Origin: Agrococcus terreus
GTDB lineage: Bacteria > Actinomycetota > Actinomycetes > Actinomycetales > Microbacteriaceae
Reading direction: 5' to 3'
DNA: 64,000 nucleotides
Assembly: GCF_014645235.1 (NCBI RefSeq)
Contig: NZ_BMLM01000001.1
Coordinates: forward strand, 496,001 to 560,000
The position numbers were made by a program, and so were the translations under genes. Below are positions 1 through 9,552 of this stretch, one piece after another. The notes beneath the pieces were generated by a model. The model ran no database searches. It was not told where the DNA came from and worked only from the letters and a program-made list of their open reading frames with translations. Position 1 is the first letter of the stretch. Each line of letters begins with the position of its first letter.

Positions 1-1
1 C

Positions 2-1378
2 GCCTCCGGCGCGCTGAAGGCGCTCGAGGTGCTGCCGCACGTCGGCTCGATCATCGCCGGCGACGACGCCGAGCGCGTGCAGCGCCTGCTGCGCTCGCTC
101 GGGCGCGAGCTCGACCGCCGCGGGAAGGCGTTCGCGGCGGCGAGCGCGGCGAGCCTCACCGAGTACCGCGAGCTCGTGGACCCGGACGCGACGCGCATCT
201 TCCTGCTGCTCGACAACTTCCCGCAGTTCAAGGCCGACTGGGAGGTGACGAGCGCGCGGGCGCCGTTCTACCAGGTGTTCATGCGCATCCTCGGCGAGGG
301 CCGTCCGCTCGGGATCCACGCGATCGCGACGGCCGACCGCTCGGGCGCCGTGCCGACCGCGGTGAGCTCGAACATCTCGCGCCGCGTCGTCATGCGGCTC
401 GCCGACGAGTCGGCGTACACGCTCGTCGGCGCGCCGAAGGACGTGCTCGACGACCGGTCGGCGCCGGGCCGTGCGATCGTCGACGGGCTCGAGATGCAGG
501 TCGCGGTGCTCGGCGGCACGCCGAACGTGGCCGAGCAGACGAAGCTCATGGGCCAGCTGGCGGAGGCGCTGCGGGCGCAGGGCGCGCGCGACGTCGACGA
601 GATCGGCGCGCTGCCGACCCGGCTCTCGCTGCAGCAGCTGCCCGACCGCATCGACGAGTTCCCCGTCATCGGCGTCGCGGAGGACACCCTCGCGCCGCGC
701 GACTTCGACCCCATCGGCACGTTCATCGTCGCCGGCCCGCCGCAGTCGGGCAAGACGAACGCCCTCAAGGCGCTCGTCGTGGCGATGGAGCGGCTCGACC
801 CGCAGGTGCGGCTGTTCCACTTCGCCGGCCGGCGGTCGGTGCTGCACGACTTCCGCCCCTGGGTGCGGAGCGTCACGCGGCCGGACGCGGCGAAGGAGCT
901 CGCGAAGGAGCTCGCCGAGGTCGTGGCCGACGAGACGGTGCCCGGCCGCATCGTCGTCGTGGTCGAGAACGTGCCCCAGTTCGCCGACTCCGAGGCGGAG
1001 CGGCCCATGAAGGAGCTGTTCCAGGCCATCAACCGCAGCGACCACCTGCTCATCGGCGACGCCGACGTCACGCAGGTCACGGGCGGCTACGGCTTCATCG
1101 GCGACTTCAAGGCCGGCCGCAAGGGCATCGTGCTGAAGCCCGACGCGTACGACGGCGACTCGGTGTTCAAGGTGCCGTTCCCGAAGGTCAAGCGCTCCGA
1201 CTTCCCGGAGGGTCGCGGCATCTTCGTGCAGAACGGCCGCGCCGTCACGGTGCAGCTGCCGCTCGTGCCGGAGCGCACGGAGCCGCGCGCGGCCGCCGCG
1301 CCGACCCTCGCGTCGACGCCCGCTCCCGCGCCCGCGGTGCAGGAGGAGACGCTGCAGGCGGTGCCCGACCGCGACTGA
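2..1378 (+). CDS. Type VII secretion FtsK/SpoIIIE ATPase (EccC/EssC type), C-terminal part
   Basis: The frame is open at the left edge, so the N-terminus is missing. The visible ~459 residues cover the end of one FtsK-like ATPase module and a complete last module. A hydrophobic Walker B-like strand ending LLLDNFPQF lies near base 200. The last module has a Walker A loop, GPPQSGKT, at 734-757, followed by a strand VVVVENVPQF in which Glu stands where Asp is usual. The Pro/Ala-rich tail is probably disordered. Proteins of this family are membrane motor ATPases of ESX-type secretion, and their last module binds the C-terminal signal of substrates. The ESAT-6-like gene just downstream supports this role. 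A plain FtsK/TraB-type translocase is less likely. Confidence 0.85.
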   Translation, partial: ASGALKALEVLPHVGSIIAGDDAERVQRLLRSLGRELDRRGKAFAAASAASLTEYRELVDPDATRIFLLLDNFPQFKADWEVTSARAPFYQVFMRILGEGRPLGIHAIATADRSGAVPTAVSSNISRRVVMRLADESAYTLVGAPKDVLDDRSAPGRAIVDGLEMQVAVLGGTPNVAEQTKLMGQLAEALRAQGARDVDEIGALPTRLSLQQLPDRIDEFPVIGVAEDTLAPRDFDPIGTFIVAGPPQSGKTNALKALVVAMERLDPQVRLFHFAGRRSVLHDFRPWVRSVTRPDAAKELAKELAEVVADETVPGRIVVVVENVPQFADSEAERPMKELFQAINRSDHLLIGDADVTQVTGGYGFIGDFKAGRKGIVLKPDAYDGDSVFKVPFPKVKRSDFPEGRGIFVQNGRAVTVQLPLVPERTEPRAAAAPTLASTPAPAPAVQEETLQAVPDRD

Positions 1379-1386
1379 GGCGGGGC

Positions 1387-1404
1387 ATGGGGAGTCCTCC
1401 CCAT
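1387..1404 (+). terminator. Short hairpin after the secretion ATPase gene
   Basis: An 18-base perfect palindrome, ATGGGGAGTCCTCCCCAT, starts 8 bases after the ATPase stop. It has no T-tract. It may end or attenuate the upstream transcript; it could also be an operator. Confidence 0.4.
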
Positions 1405-1426
1405 CGACCCCTCAGCGGGCGTTCCG

Positions 1427-1432
1427 TAGCGT
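1427..1432 (+). promoter_or_regulatory. Candidate -10 (TAGCGT) for the ESAT-6-like gene
   Basis: TAGCGT matches the TANNNT form seen before many genes in this window. Here it lies 56 bases before the ATG, which would give a leader of about 49 bases containing a GAAGGGA ribosome site. No clear -35 was seen. Confidence 0.35.
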
Positions 1433-1488
1433 GTTCCTCGGATGGTCCGGGTGGGCCATGATTCGGGAACGATGAAGGGAACGGGACC

Positions 1489-1776
1489 ATGAGCGACTTC
1501 GGTGCTTCCTATGCCGAGATGGAGTCCACGGCGGGCAAGCTCGACACGGGCAAGGAGGACATCGCGGGTGTCCTCAAGGACCTCAAGAGCGCGGTGGACA
1601 CGCTGCTGGGCGAGGACTTCAAGACGCAGCACGCGTCGGGCAAGTTCGGTGAGGGCTACGAGGAGCTGACGACGGGCCTGGAGCAGGCCATCGAGGGCAT
1701 CTCGGACATGGGCGAGGCGCTGCGCGGCATGATGCAGGCGATCCAGTCGCTCGACGAGCAGATGGCCGGCAGCTGA
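1489..1776 (+). CDS. ESAT-6-like (WXG100-family) secretion target without the WxG motif
   Basis: This is a 95-residue, all-helical, acidic protein with the length and amphipathic two-helix pattern of WXG100/ESAT-6 proteins. The central turn, where W-x-G is expected, reads DFKTQHASGKFGEGYEEL, so the protein has no Trp at all. Its position directly after an EccC-type ATPase argues for a type VII secretion substrate or co-substrate. The ATG has a GAAGGGA site 9 bases upstream. A strong hairpin follows the stop, so this cistron is probably expressed at a higher level than the genes behind it. The family call rests on size, helix pattern and context rather than the name-giving motif. Confidence 0.75.
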   Translation: MSDFGASYAEMESTAGKLDTGKEDIAGVLKDLKSAVDTLLGEDFKTQHASGKFGEGYEELTTGLEQAIEGISDMGEALRGMMQAIQSLDEQMAGS

Positions 1777-1790
1777 GCCGACGCTGACAC

Positions 1791-1823
1791 CGCGAGGACC
1801 CGGCTGAGCGCCGGGTCCTCGCG
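1791..1823 (+). terminator. Strong hairpin after the ESAT-6-like gene
   Basis: A 14-bp perfect stem (arms 1791-1804 and 1810-1823) closes a 5-base loop. There is no T-run behind it. It probably acts as a terminator or attenuator, or as a 3'-end stabiliser, separating the small secreted protein from the cistrons below. Confidence 0.65.
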
Positions 1824-1852
1824 CTCTGCCCGCACGACACCGAGGAGACCCC

Positions 1853-2170
1853 GTGGCCTACGACGACATCGACATCCCGCTGCGCAGCATGGAGTCGCTC
1901 GCGAGCGCCCTCAAGGACATCGTCGCCGAGTTCGACGACGCGAGCCGCCGCAGCGAGGACCTCGAGGACGCGATCGGCCGGCCGCTCGGCCGCTCGGGCC
2001 TGCGCGACGAGGCCAAGCGCTTCGAGGAGGCGTGGGACGACAAGCGCGACACGCTGAAGGCGAAGCTCGAGCGCCTGCACGAGCGCGTCGAGGACACCAA
2101 GAACGCGTGGGAGGAGCTCGACGTCGAGCTCTCGACCGCGACCGAGGCCCAGGACGGGAACGACGGATGA
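1853..2170 (+). CDS. Small helical protein, probable partner of the type VII substrate
   Basis: 105 residues from a GTG start with GAGGAG ten bases upstream. It is charged and coiled-coil-like throughout, with two Trp residues in the second half (motifs RFEEAWDDKR and TKNAWEELD). Small helical proteins like this commonly sit just before LXG-like or other type VII substrates and form a complex with them. Its stop overlaps the start of the next gene by 4 bases (ATGA), so the two products are probably made in equal amounts. No specific family was recognised; the partner role is inferred from context. Confidence 0.6.
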   Translation: MAYDDIDIPLRSMESLASALKDIVAEFDDASRRSEDLEDAIGRPLGRSGLRDEAKRFEEAWDDKRDTLKAKLERLHERVEDTKNAWEELDVELSTATEAQDGNDG

Positions 2171-3345
2171 CCGAGAACTCCTTCCGCTACCGCGGCGGCA
2201 TGCCGCCGACCCCGGAGCGCGGCAACGAGATCCGCGAGATCTCCGGCGACGCGGCCGCGATCATCGCGCGCGGCCGCACCATGCAGTCCCTCGGCGACCG
2301 GATGCAGCGGGCCGCGAACACGCTCCAGCACCTCGCCGACGGCACCGTCGGCAAGGGCCTCTCCATCGAGCAGCTCCGCTCCGACGCGGAGGACGTGCAC
2401 AGCGACCTCAAGACCGCGGGCATCCGCTACAGCCCCTCCGGCGCCGCCGTGAAGGCGTACGGCGAGGCGCTCGACGACGCGCAGACGGCGCTCCGGCCCA
2501 TCATCAGCGACTGCGAGGCGCTGTGGGAGGTCGTGCAGTCGGCCTCCTCCGCCCTCGCGGGCGCCGACGAGGAGGGCGAGGACGCCAAGCAGTCGGCGTT
2601 CGACACGGCGGTCGCTGAGTGGGAGGCGGCGGCACGCTCCTACGACGGGCCGTACGAGGCGTGGGACGCGGCGTACGAGACGGCGCGCGACGGCCTCGAG
2701 GACGCCAACGAGAGCGGCGTCGAGGACTCGCGCTGGGACGACTTCGTCGGCGCCCTCGACACCTTCGTGACGATCCTCGGCTGGGTCGGCGTGGCCCTCG
2801 TCGTCGTCGCCCTCGTGATCGGCGGCCCGATCGTCGCCGCGATCGCGCTCGTGGTGGGCGTCGTCGCCCTCCTCGGCACCATCATCCTCGCCGTGGAGGG
2901 CAGGAAGACCGGCACCGACGTCGCGTTCGCCGCGCTGAGCATCGTGCCCTTCGGCAAGCTCGCCAAGCTCGGCCCCGTGATCAGCGGTGCGAGCCGCGGC
3001 TCCCGCGTCTCGGCGGTCGCCGCGCACTTCGGCGACGACTTCATCCGCGGCGCGCAGAACCTGCGATCGACCCGCGCGGCGGCCGCGCAGGCGTGGTCGG
3101 GCATGGGCAACCGCGTCATCCCGGAGCTCCGCCAGGCGACGCTCGGCACGCAGGCGATCATGCAGCTGCGGCACACGCCGTGGCAGCTGCCCGGCTCGTA
3201 CGGCGACGTCGTGCGCCGCCTCGGCGGCTTCCAGCCGGGCCAGGTGCCCGGCAACCTCGCGGAGGGCCTCGGCGGCATGGCCGACGCGATGTTCGGCTCG
3301 GTCTACCCGACGCTCGACACCGTCTCCGATGCGGTCCAGGGCTGA
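2167..3345 (+). CDS. Candidate type VII-secreted protein with membrane segments
   Basis: 392 residues; the ATG overlaps the previous stop by 4 bases. The first ~190 residues are helical and include a YEAWD sequence at residues 163-167, which fits the YxxxD/E secretion signal of ESX substrates. Residues ~200-245 are two strongly hydrophobic Gly/Val-rich segments that could span or insert into a membrane. The C-terminal ~140 residues are mixed and match no toxin fold I recognise. The arrangement (helical N-domain, small partner upstream, ATPase nearby) resembles actinobacterial type VII substrates. No immunity gene was recognised, although the next two genes are uncharacterised. It could instead be a structural membrane component of the locus. 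Confidence 0.55.
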   Translation: MTENSFRYRGGMPPTPERGNEIREISGDAAAIIARGRTMQSLGDRMQRAANTLQHLADGTVGKGLSIEQLRSDAEDVHSDLKTAGIRYSPSGAAVKAYGEALDDAQTALRPIISDCEALWEVVQSASSALAGADEEGEDAKQSAFDTAVAEWEAAARSYDGPYEAWDAAYETARDGLEDANESGVEDSRWDDFVGALDTFVTILGWVGVALVVVALVIGGPIVAAIALVVGVVALLGTIILAVEGRKTGTDVAFAALSIVPFGKLAKLGPVISGASRGSRVSAVAAHFGDDFIRGAQNLRSTRAAAAQAWSGMGNRVIPELRQATLGTQAIMQLRHTPWQLPGSYGDVVRRLGGFQPGQVPGNLAEGLGGMADAMFGSVYPTLDTVSDAVQG

Positions 3346-3357
3346 CGTGCGCGTCGG

Positions 3358-3363
3358 TAGCGT
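3358..3363 (+). promoter_or_regulatory. -10 hexamer TAGCGT, predicted leaderless start
   Basis: The hexamer ends 6 bases before the ATG at 3370. Transcription would therefore begin at or next to the start codon, and no Shine-Dalgarno sequence is visible. Confidence 0.55.
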
Positions 3364-3369
3364 GGTCGC

Positions 3370-3978
3370 ATGAGCGTGCGAGCCGAGCCCGTCCCCGAGG
3401 TCGCGGCGTGGCCCGACTTCGCCCTGCTGCTGCCGCCGGGCTGGCGCGCGGTCGACGCCGACGAGGCCGCGATCGCGGAGCTCGAGGAGCGCGCGACGGC
3501 CGTCCTGAAGCGGCACGGCCGCCCCGATGTCGACGCGCAGCTGCGCTCGCAGCTCCGTGCCGCGCTGCGCAGCGGCGGCGGGCGCGAGGTCGTGCGGATG
3601 TTCCTGCAGGAGACCGACGATCCCGAGGCGATGACGCCCATGTCGATGGTCGCCGCCCGGCTCCGCCCACCCGCGGGCGGCAGCCTCGACGACTACGTGG
3701 GCGAGCTCGTGCGCGAGCGCGGTGCAGCCCCGCTCGCCGAGGGCAGCCCGGTGCTCGCGTGGACGCAGGAGACCTCTGCGCGGATCGACGGCTCGACCGT
3801 GCGCACGATCACGCGCAACGGGCTCGTCGCCGTCCCCGGCACGTCGCGGCGCCAGGGGCTGCTGCTCAGCGCCGTGATCGTCGCCGGCGCCGACGGCGCC
3901 GAGCTGCCCGACGAGGTCGCGCGGCAGCTCGTGCTGCTCGCCGACGCGATGCTCGCGACCTTCCGGTGGGCCGCATGA
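3370..3978 (+). CDS. Uncharacterised protein of the type VII locus (202 aa)
   Basis: I do not recognise this protein. It has no signal peptide or membrane segment. It begins with an LLLPPGWRAV segment (residues ~19-28), has a charged helical middle and ends in alternating beta-like stretches. The PPGW opening and overall plan loosely recall LpqN/DcrB-like folds, but that is a guess. It probably starts its own leaderless transcript and overlaps the next gene by 4 bases. The following three proteins look like members of the same functional unit. Confidence 0.7.
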   Translation: MSVRAEPVPEVAAWPDFALLLPPGWRAVDADEAAIAELEERATAVLKRHGRPDVDAQLRSQLRAALRSGGGREVVRMFLQETDDPEAMTPMSMVAARLRPPAGGSLDDYVGELVRERGAAPLAEGSPVLAWTQETSARIDGSTVRTITRNGLVAVPGTSRRQGLLLSAVIVAGADGAELPDEVARQLVLLADAMLATFRWAA

Positions 3979-4496
3979 ACGAGATCGGCCTCGTCGTCGA
4001 CGAGGGCGTCTGGACGGTCCTGCCGGCGCTCCCGTCGTCCCCCGAGGTGGAGGACGCCGCTGTCGCCCACGCCATGGGGCTCGGGGCCGAGGAGGACCAG
4101 GTGCGGGCCGCGCTCGACCTGCGGATGCCGGCGTCGCAGTTCGAGCTGCTGCTGCACGAGCCCGGCCTGCCCGCGCCGGCGCTCGTCCACGGCTTCGTCG
4201 GCGCGTCCGAGACGCCCGACGCCGATGGCCTCGAGGCGCTCGTGCAGCCGATGGAGGAGACGTACACCGAGCCCGTCGTCGAGCACTACGAGCTCGGCGG
4301 GCGGCCCGCGGTCCGCGCGCTCTGGTCGCTGCCGTACGCCTTCGACGACGGCACGCGGGCGACGGCGTGGTCGCTCGCGGTCGCGCTCGAGGGCGGCGTC
4401 GCGATCTTCGCCTGCGAGCCTGCCCCGCCGCTCACGACCGCGGCGCTCATCGGCCGCGGCGACACGCTCGTCGCGAGCCTGGACGTCGCCGCGTGA
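3975..4496 (+). CDS. Uncharacterised protein of the type VII locus (173 aa)
   Basis: An acidic, soluble 173-residue protein that I do not recognise. The ATG at 3975 overlaps the preceding stop (ATGA), and its own stop overlaps the next GTG (GTGA). The C-terminal half (WSLAVALEGGVAIFACEPAP) looks like beta strands of a compact domain and resembles the end of the 202-residue protein upstream in style. The two may be divergent paralogues or a heterodimer. A chaperone or regulatory role for secretion is possible, but nothing in the sequence proves it. Confidence 0.65.
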   Translation: MNEIGLVVDEGVWTVLPALPSSPEVEDAAVAHAMGLGAEEDQVRAALDLRMPASQFELLLHEPGLPAPALVHGFVGASETPDADGLEALVQPMEETYTEPVVEHYELGGRPAVRALWSLPYAFDDGTRATAWSLAVALEGGVAIFACEPAPPLTTAALIGRGDTLVASLDVAA

Positions 4497-5368
4497 GCGC
4501 GGCGAGCGAGCTCGCGCGCACCGCCAAGCCCGGCCTGGGGCCGTCGCGCGCGTCCGAGATCGAGCTGGCCGCGGCGACGGAGGCGCACCCGCCGCTCGGC
4601 GAGGCCCTGCGGGAGGCGGGCACGGCGTTCCAGCGCGCGGCCCACGGCGTCGCGGGTGCCGCAGCCGCGGAGCAGCGCGCGGCGCTCGGCGTCGGCTACG
4701 CCGGCGGCGCCACGAAGCTGCGCCTCGGCCTCGCGGCCCTCGCCGCAGGCGGCGGCCTCGCCTTCCACCTCGCTCGGGGGCAGGCGCCCGCCGAGGAGAC
4801 CTGGCCGGGGTCGGTCGCGCTGCTCGCCGTCGCGGTGCTGCTCGTCTCGCCCGAGGCGCTCCGCGCGCGCCGGACCACGCCGCCGTCGCGCTCGCAGACC
4901 ATCGTCGTCGAGGTCGTGGCGGGCATCGCCGCGGTCGTCGCCGTCATCCTGCTCGTGGCCGGCCTCCAGCTCGGTGCGGCGCTCGCCGTCGCGGTCGCCG
5001 CCCTGGGGATCGTCGCCGCGATCTGGTGCGCGGTCGCGCGCGCCGGGGACCCCACGGCGCGCCAGCGTGCCGACGACGCCCCCGCCGCGCTGCGCCGCAC
5101 CATCGCCGAGCGGAGCGCCCAGGCGCGCCGAGACGCCGAGCAGCGCGTCGCGCTCGCGCAGCGCGAGGTGCCGCGCGCCGCCGCCGCCGTGCTCGTCGCA
5201 GACCGCGCGGCCTCGCTCCGCGCCCTCGTCGGCACCGCGGCGCTCGCCGAGGACGAGGCGGAGCGCCTCATCGCCGCACCGCTCGGCACGGCGCACCTGG
5301 ACTTCCTCGCCTCCGTCGTCGTCCGCGGCACCGGCTCCGCGGCGGTCGAGCCCGGCGCCGGCCGGTGA
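4493..5368 (+). CDS. Multi-pass membrane protein of the type VII locus (291 aa)
   Basis: The GTG at 4493 overlaps the previous stop by 4 bases; choosing it avoids overlapping the upstream gene further. About 65 cytoplasm-like residues are followed by roughly four hydrophobic segments (residues ~70-175), then a highly charged Arg/Glu/Ala helical region and a soluble tail. No family is recognised. Its topology resembles the 277-residue protein that follows, so the pair may form a membrane complex that works with the secretion ATPase. Confidence 0.65.
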   Translation: MSAASELARTAKPGLGPSRASEIELAAATEAHPPLGEALREAGTAFQRAAHGVAGAAAAEQRAALGVGYAGGATKLRLGLAALAAGGGLAFHLARGQAPAEETWPGSVALLAVAVLLVSPEALRARRTTPPSRSQTIVVEVVAGIAAVVAVILLVAGLQLGAALAVAVAALGIVAAIWCAVARAGDPTARQRADDAPAALRRTIAERSAQARRDAEQRVALAQREVPRAAAAVLVADRAASLRALVGTAALAEDEAERLIAAPLGTAHLDFLASVVVRGTGSAAVEPGAGR

Positions 5369-5418
5369 GCATGGGCGCCGCGACCGGCGACGCCGGGGGA
5401 GCAGGGGCGCCGGCATGA
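5365..5418 (+). CDS. Possible 17-codon bridging micro-ORF
   Basis: Its GTG overlaps the stop of the preceding gene (GTGA), and its own stop overlaps the ATG of the next gene (ATGA). It would encode VSMGAATGDAGGAGAPA. It exactly fills the gap between two neighbours and could pass ribosomes from one to the other by termination-reinitiation. No protein function is implied, and it may be chance. Confidence 0.25.
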   Translation: MSMGAATGDAGGAGAPA

Positions 5419-6248
5419 GCCGCGTGCTGCGGCTCTCGGGCGACGACGCGACCGTCGCGCGCATCGCCGAGGCGGCGATCGAGGCGCTGCGGCCCCTCGA
5501 TCCCGAGCGCGCGGCAGCGCTGCGGCAGCTGCACCAGGGACGCCGGCAGGCCGTCGCGGCGCTCAGCGCCGTGCAGCACGTCCGGGTCGGCGACGGGTCG
5601 GCGCCGTCGCCGAGCGAGCGCAGGGCGGCCGAGGGCTGGATGTGGCTGGCCGCGATCGCGGTCCTCGCCGCCGTCGCGGGCAGCGCCGGCATGCTGCCGC
5701 CCCGGCATCCGCAGGATCCGACGCTCGTCATGCAGGTGTCGCCGCCGGCGATGGCGATCGGCGCCGCGCTCATGGTCGCGCTCGCGGCGTGGGTGCCGGC
5801 GGCCGCGCGCCGCATCTCCGGCGCCCCCGCCATCGGCATCCTCGTCGCCCTGCTCGTCGGCGTCGCGCTCGTGCTGAACGCCTCCCGCGAGCCCGCGCTG
5901 CTCGACGCGGGCGGAGAGGCGGGCGTGCTGGTCTGGACGATCGCCGCTGTCGCGACGCTCGTCGCATCCGTGGTGGTGGCCGCGCGCACCCGCGCGGACC
6001 GCCCCGCGCCGACCCTCGCGGATCGCTCCCGCGTCGCGTGGCGGGATGCCGGGGCCGACCTGCGGCGGGACGCCGAGCGGCTCGCGCGCCGCGGTCCCCA
6101 CGTCGACGGCACCGCGTGGCTGACGGGCCTCCCGGACGGCATCGACGCGGACGTGCTCGCCCAGGCGGCGGCGATCGGGCCGTGGCGATGGCTCGTGTGG
6201 AGCGCGTACGACGGCGAGATCGCGGTGCCGGCCCTCGCGCGCGCCTGA
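5415..6248 (+). CDS. Multi-pass membrane protein of the type VII locus (277 aa)
   Basis: The ATG at 5415 sits behind a G-rich purine stretch. About 72 soluble, charged residues precede roughly four hydrophobic segments (residues ~75-90, 110-127, 135-152, 172-190), then a soluble Arg-rich tail of ~85 residues. This is the last gene before the str operon promoter. I do not recognise the family. Topology and gene order pair it with the 291-residue protein upstream. Confidence 0.65.
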   Translation: MSRVLRLSGDDATVARIAEAAIEALRPLDPERAAALRQLHQGRRQAVAALSAVQHVRVGDGSAPSPSERRAAEGWMWLAAIAVLAAVAGSAGMLPPRHPQDPTLVMQVSPPAMAIGAALMVALAAWVPAAARRISGAPAIGILVALLVGVALVLNASREPALLDAGGEAGVLVWTIAAVATLVASVVVAARTRADRPAPTLADRSRVAWRDAGADLRRDAERLARRGPHVDGTAWLTGLPDGIDADVLAQAAAIGPWRWLVWSAYDGEIAVPALARA

Positions 6249-6264
6249 GCGCGCCGCCGCCGCC

Positions 6265-6294
6265 TTGACCGCCGCACGTCACGCGGCGTAGCAT
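6265..6294 (+). promoter_or_regulatory. str operon promoter
   Basis: TTGACC (6265-6270), an 18-base spacer and TAGCAT (6289-6294) form a good vegetative promoter. Transcription would begin near 6301, giving a ~208-base leader for rpsL. The predicted 5' end, GGTGTGCGCACATGCGC, resembles those of the infA and rplM transcripts. Confidence 0.7.
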
Positions 6295-6508
6295 TGGTCG
6301 GGTGTGCGCACATGCGCGCCCTGCGTCATGCGCCCCGTGCCATGCGCCGGGCTCGCGGAGCGCGCACGGGCGAGCGGGGCCTCCCGCGGACCCCCACGGC
6401 ATATCCGCCCCCAGCAGGGAGCGCGCGAGCGCGCGGCGGATGCACCGATGGAGCCGGACTCCGGCGAACCACATCGAACGCTGTCACCGTGCAGCAGAAG
6501 GAAGCAAC

Positions 6509-6883
6509 GTGCCCACCATCCAGCAGCTGGTCCGCAAGGGCCGGTCGCCGAAGGTCTCGAAGACCAAGGCGCCCGCGCTCAAGGCCAACCCCCAGCAGCG
6601 CGGCGTCTGCACCCGCGTCTACACGACCACCCCCAAGAAGCCGAACTCGGCGCTCCGCAAGGTGGCTCGCGTGAAGCTCTCGAACGGCACCGAGGTCACG
6701 GCCTACATCCCCGGTGAGGGCCACAACCTCCAGGAGCACTCGATGGTGCTCGTCCGCGGCGGTCGTGTGAAGGACCTCCCCGGCGTGCGCTACAAGATCG
6801 TGCGCGGCGCGCTCGACACCCAGGCCGTGAAGAACCGCAAGCAGGCTCGCAGCCGCTACGGCGCGAAGATGGAGAAGAAGTAA
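6509..6883 (+). CDS. rpsL: 30S ribosomal protein S12
   Basis: 124 residues, the normal S12 length, from the GTG at 6509 with a GAAGGAAG site upstream; longer in-frame extensions would be atypical. S12 lies at the decoding centre of the 30S subunit. The [14 protein letters not shown] segment and the later [10 protein letters not shown] segment keep the lysines whose change gives streptomycin resistance, so the protein looks wild type. It is the first gene of the str operon and overlaps rpsG by one base (TAATG). Confidence 0.98.
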   Translation: MPTIQQLVRKGRSPKVSKTKAPALKANPQQRGVCTRVYTTTPKKPNSALRKVARVKLSNGTEVTAYIPGEGHNLQEHSMVLVRGGRVKDLPGVRYKIVRGALDTQAVKNRKQARSRYGAKMEKK

Positions 6884-7353
6884 TGCCTCGCAAGGGTCCC
6901 GCTCCCAAGCGCCCGGTCGTTGCCGATCCCGTCTACGGCGCACCGATCGTCTCGCAGCTCGTCAACAAGATCCTCCTGGACGGCAAGAAGGGCCTCGCCG
7001 AGCGCATCGTCTACGGCGCGCTCGCCGGCGTCGGCGCCAAGTCGGGCCAGGACGCGGTCGTCGTCCTCAAGAAGGGCCTGGACAACATCCGTCCGACCCT
7101 CGAGGTGAAGTCGCGCCGCGTCGGCGGCTCGACCTACCAGGTCCCCGTCGAGGTCAAGCCGCACCGCGCGAACACGCTCGCGCTCCGCTGGCTCGTCTCG
7201 TACGCCAAGGCCCGTCGTGAGAAGACCATGACCGAGCGCCTCATGAACGAGATCCTCGACGCGTCCAACGGCCTCGGCGCCGCGGTGAAGCGCCGCGAGG
7301 ACACGCACAAGATGGCCGAGTCGAACAAGGCCTTCGCGCACTACCGCTGGTGA
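6883..7353 (+). CDS. rpsG: 30S ribosomal protein S7
   Basis: 156 residues, full length. S7 starts assembly of the 30S head and contacts 16S rRNA near the E site. The N-terminal [12 protein letters not shown] and the internal [18 protein letters not shown] segments are typical. It is coupled to rpsL by a one-base overlap. S7 is the known feedback repressor of str operons in enterobacteria; whether that applies here cannot be told from the sequence. Confidence 0.98.
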   Translation: MPRKGPAPKRPVVADPVYGAPIVSQLVNKILLDGKKGLAERIVYGALAGVGAKSGQDAVVVLKKGLDNIRPTLEVKSRRVGGSTYQVPVEVKPHRANTLALRWLVSYAKARREKTMTERLMNEILDASNGLGAAVKRREDTHKMAESNKAFAHYRW

Positions 7354-7359
7354 CAGCCC

Positions 7360-7391
7360 GGGTGCGCTCCGCGCTCGCGCGGGGCGCACCC
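7360..7391 (+). terminator. Hairpin between rpsG and fusA
   Basis: Arms 7360-7373 and 7378-7391 form a 14-bp stem with one T-G pair and a CTCG loop. It is followed by a C-rich stretch without a T-tract. It may be a partial terminator or RNA-processing site that adjusts fusA relative to rpsL-rpsG. Confidence 0.5.
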
Positions 7392-7435
7392 ACCCCACAC
7401 TTCCCTCTCCCCATCCATCACTTCGGAGGAACCCA

Positions 7436-9550
<2,115 letters not shown>

Positions 9551-9552
9551 TC

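Noticed and set aside
2032-2166. Extended upstream start for the candidate type VII effector
   Set aside because: It would overlap the 105-residue gene by more than 100 bases. The ATGA-coupled ATG at 2167 is the natural start.
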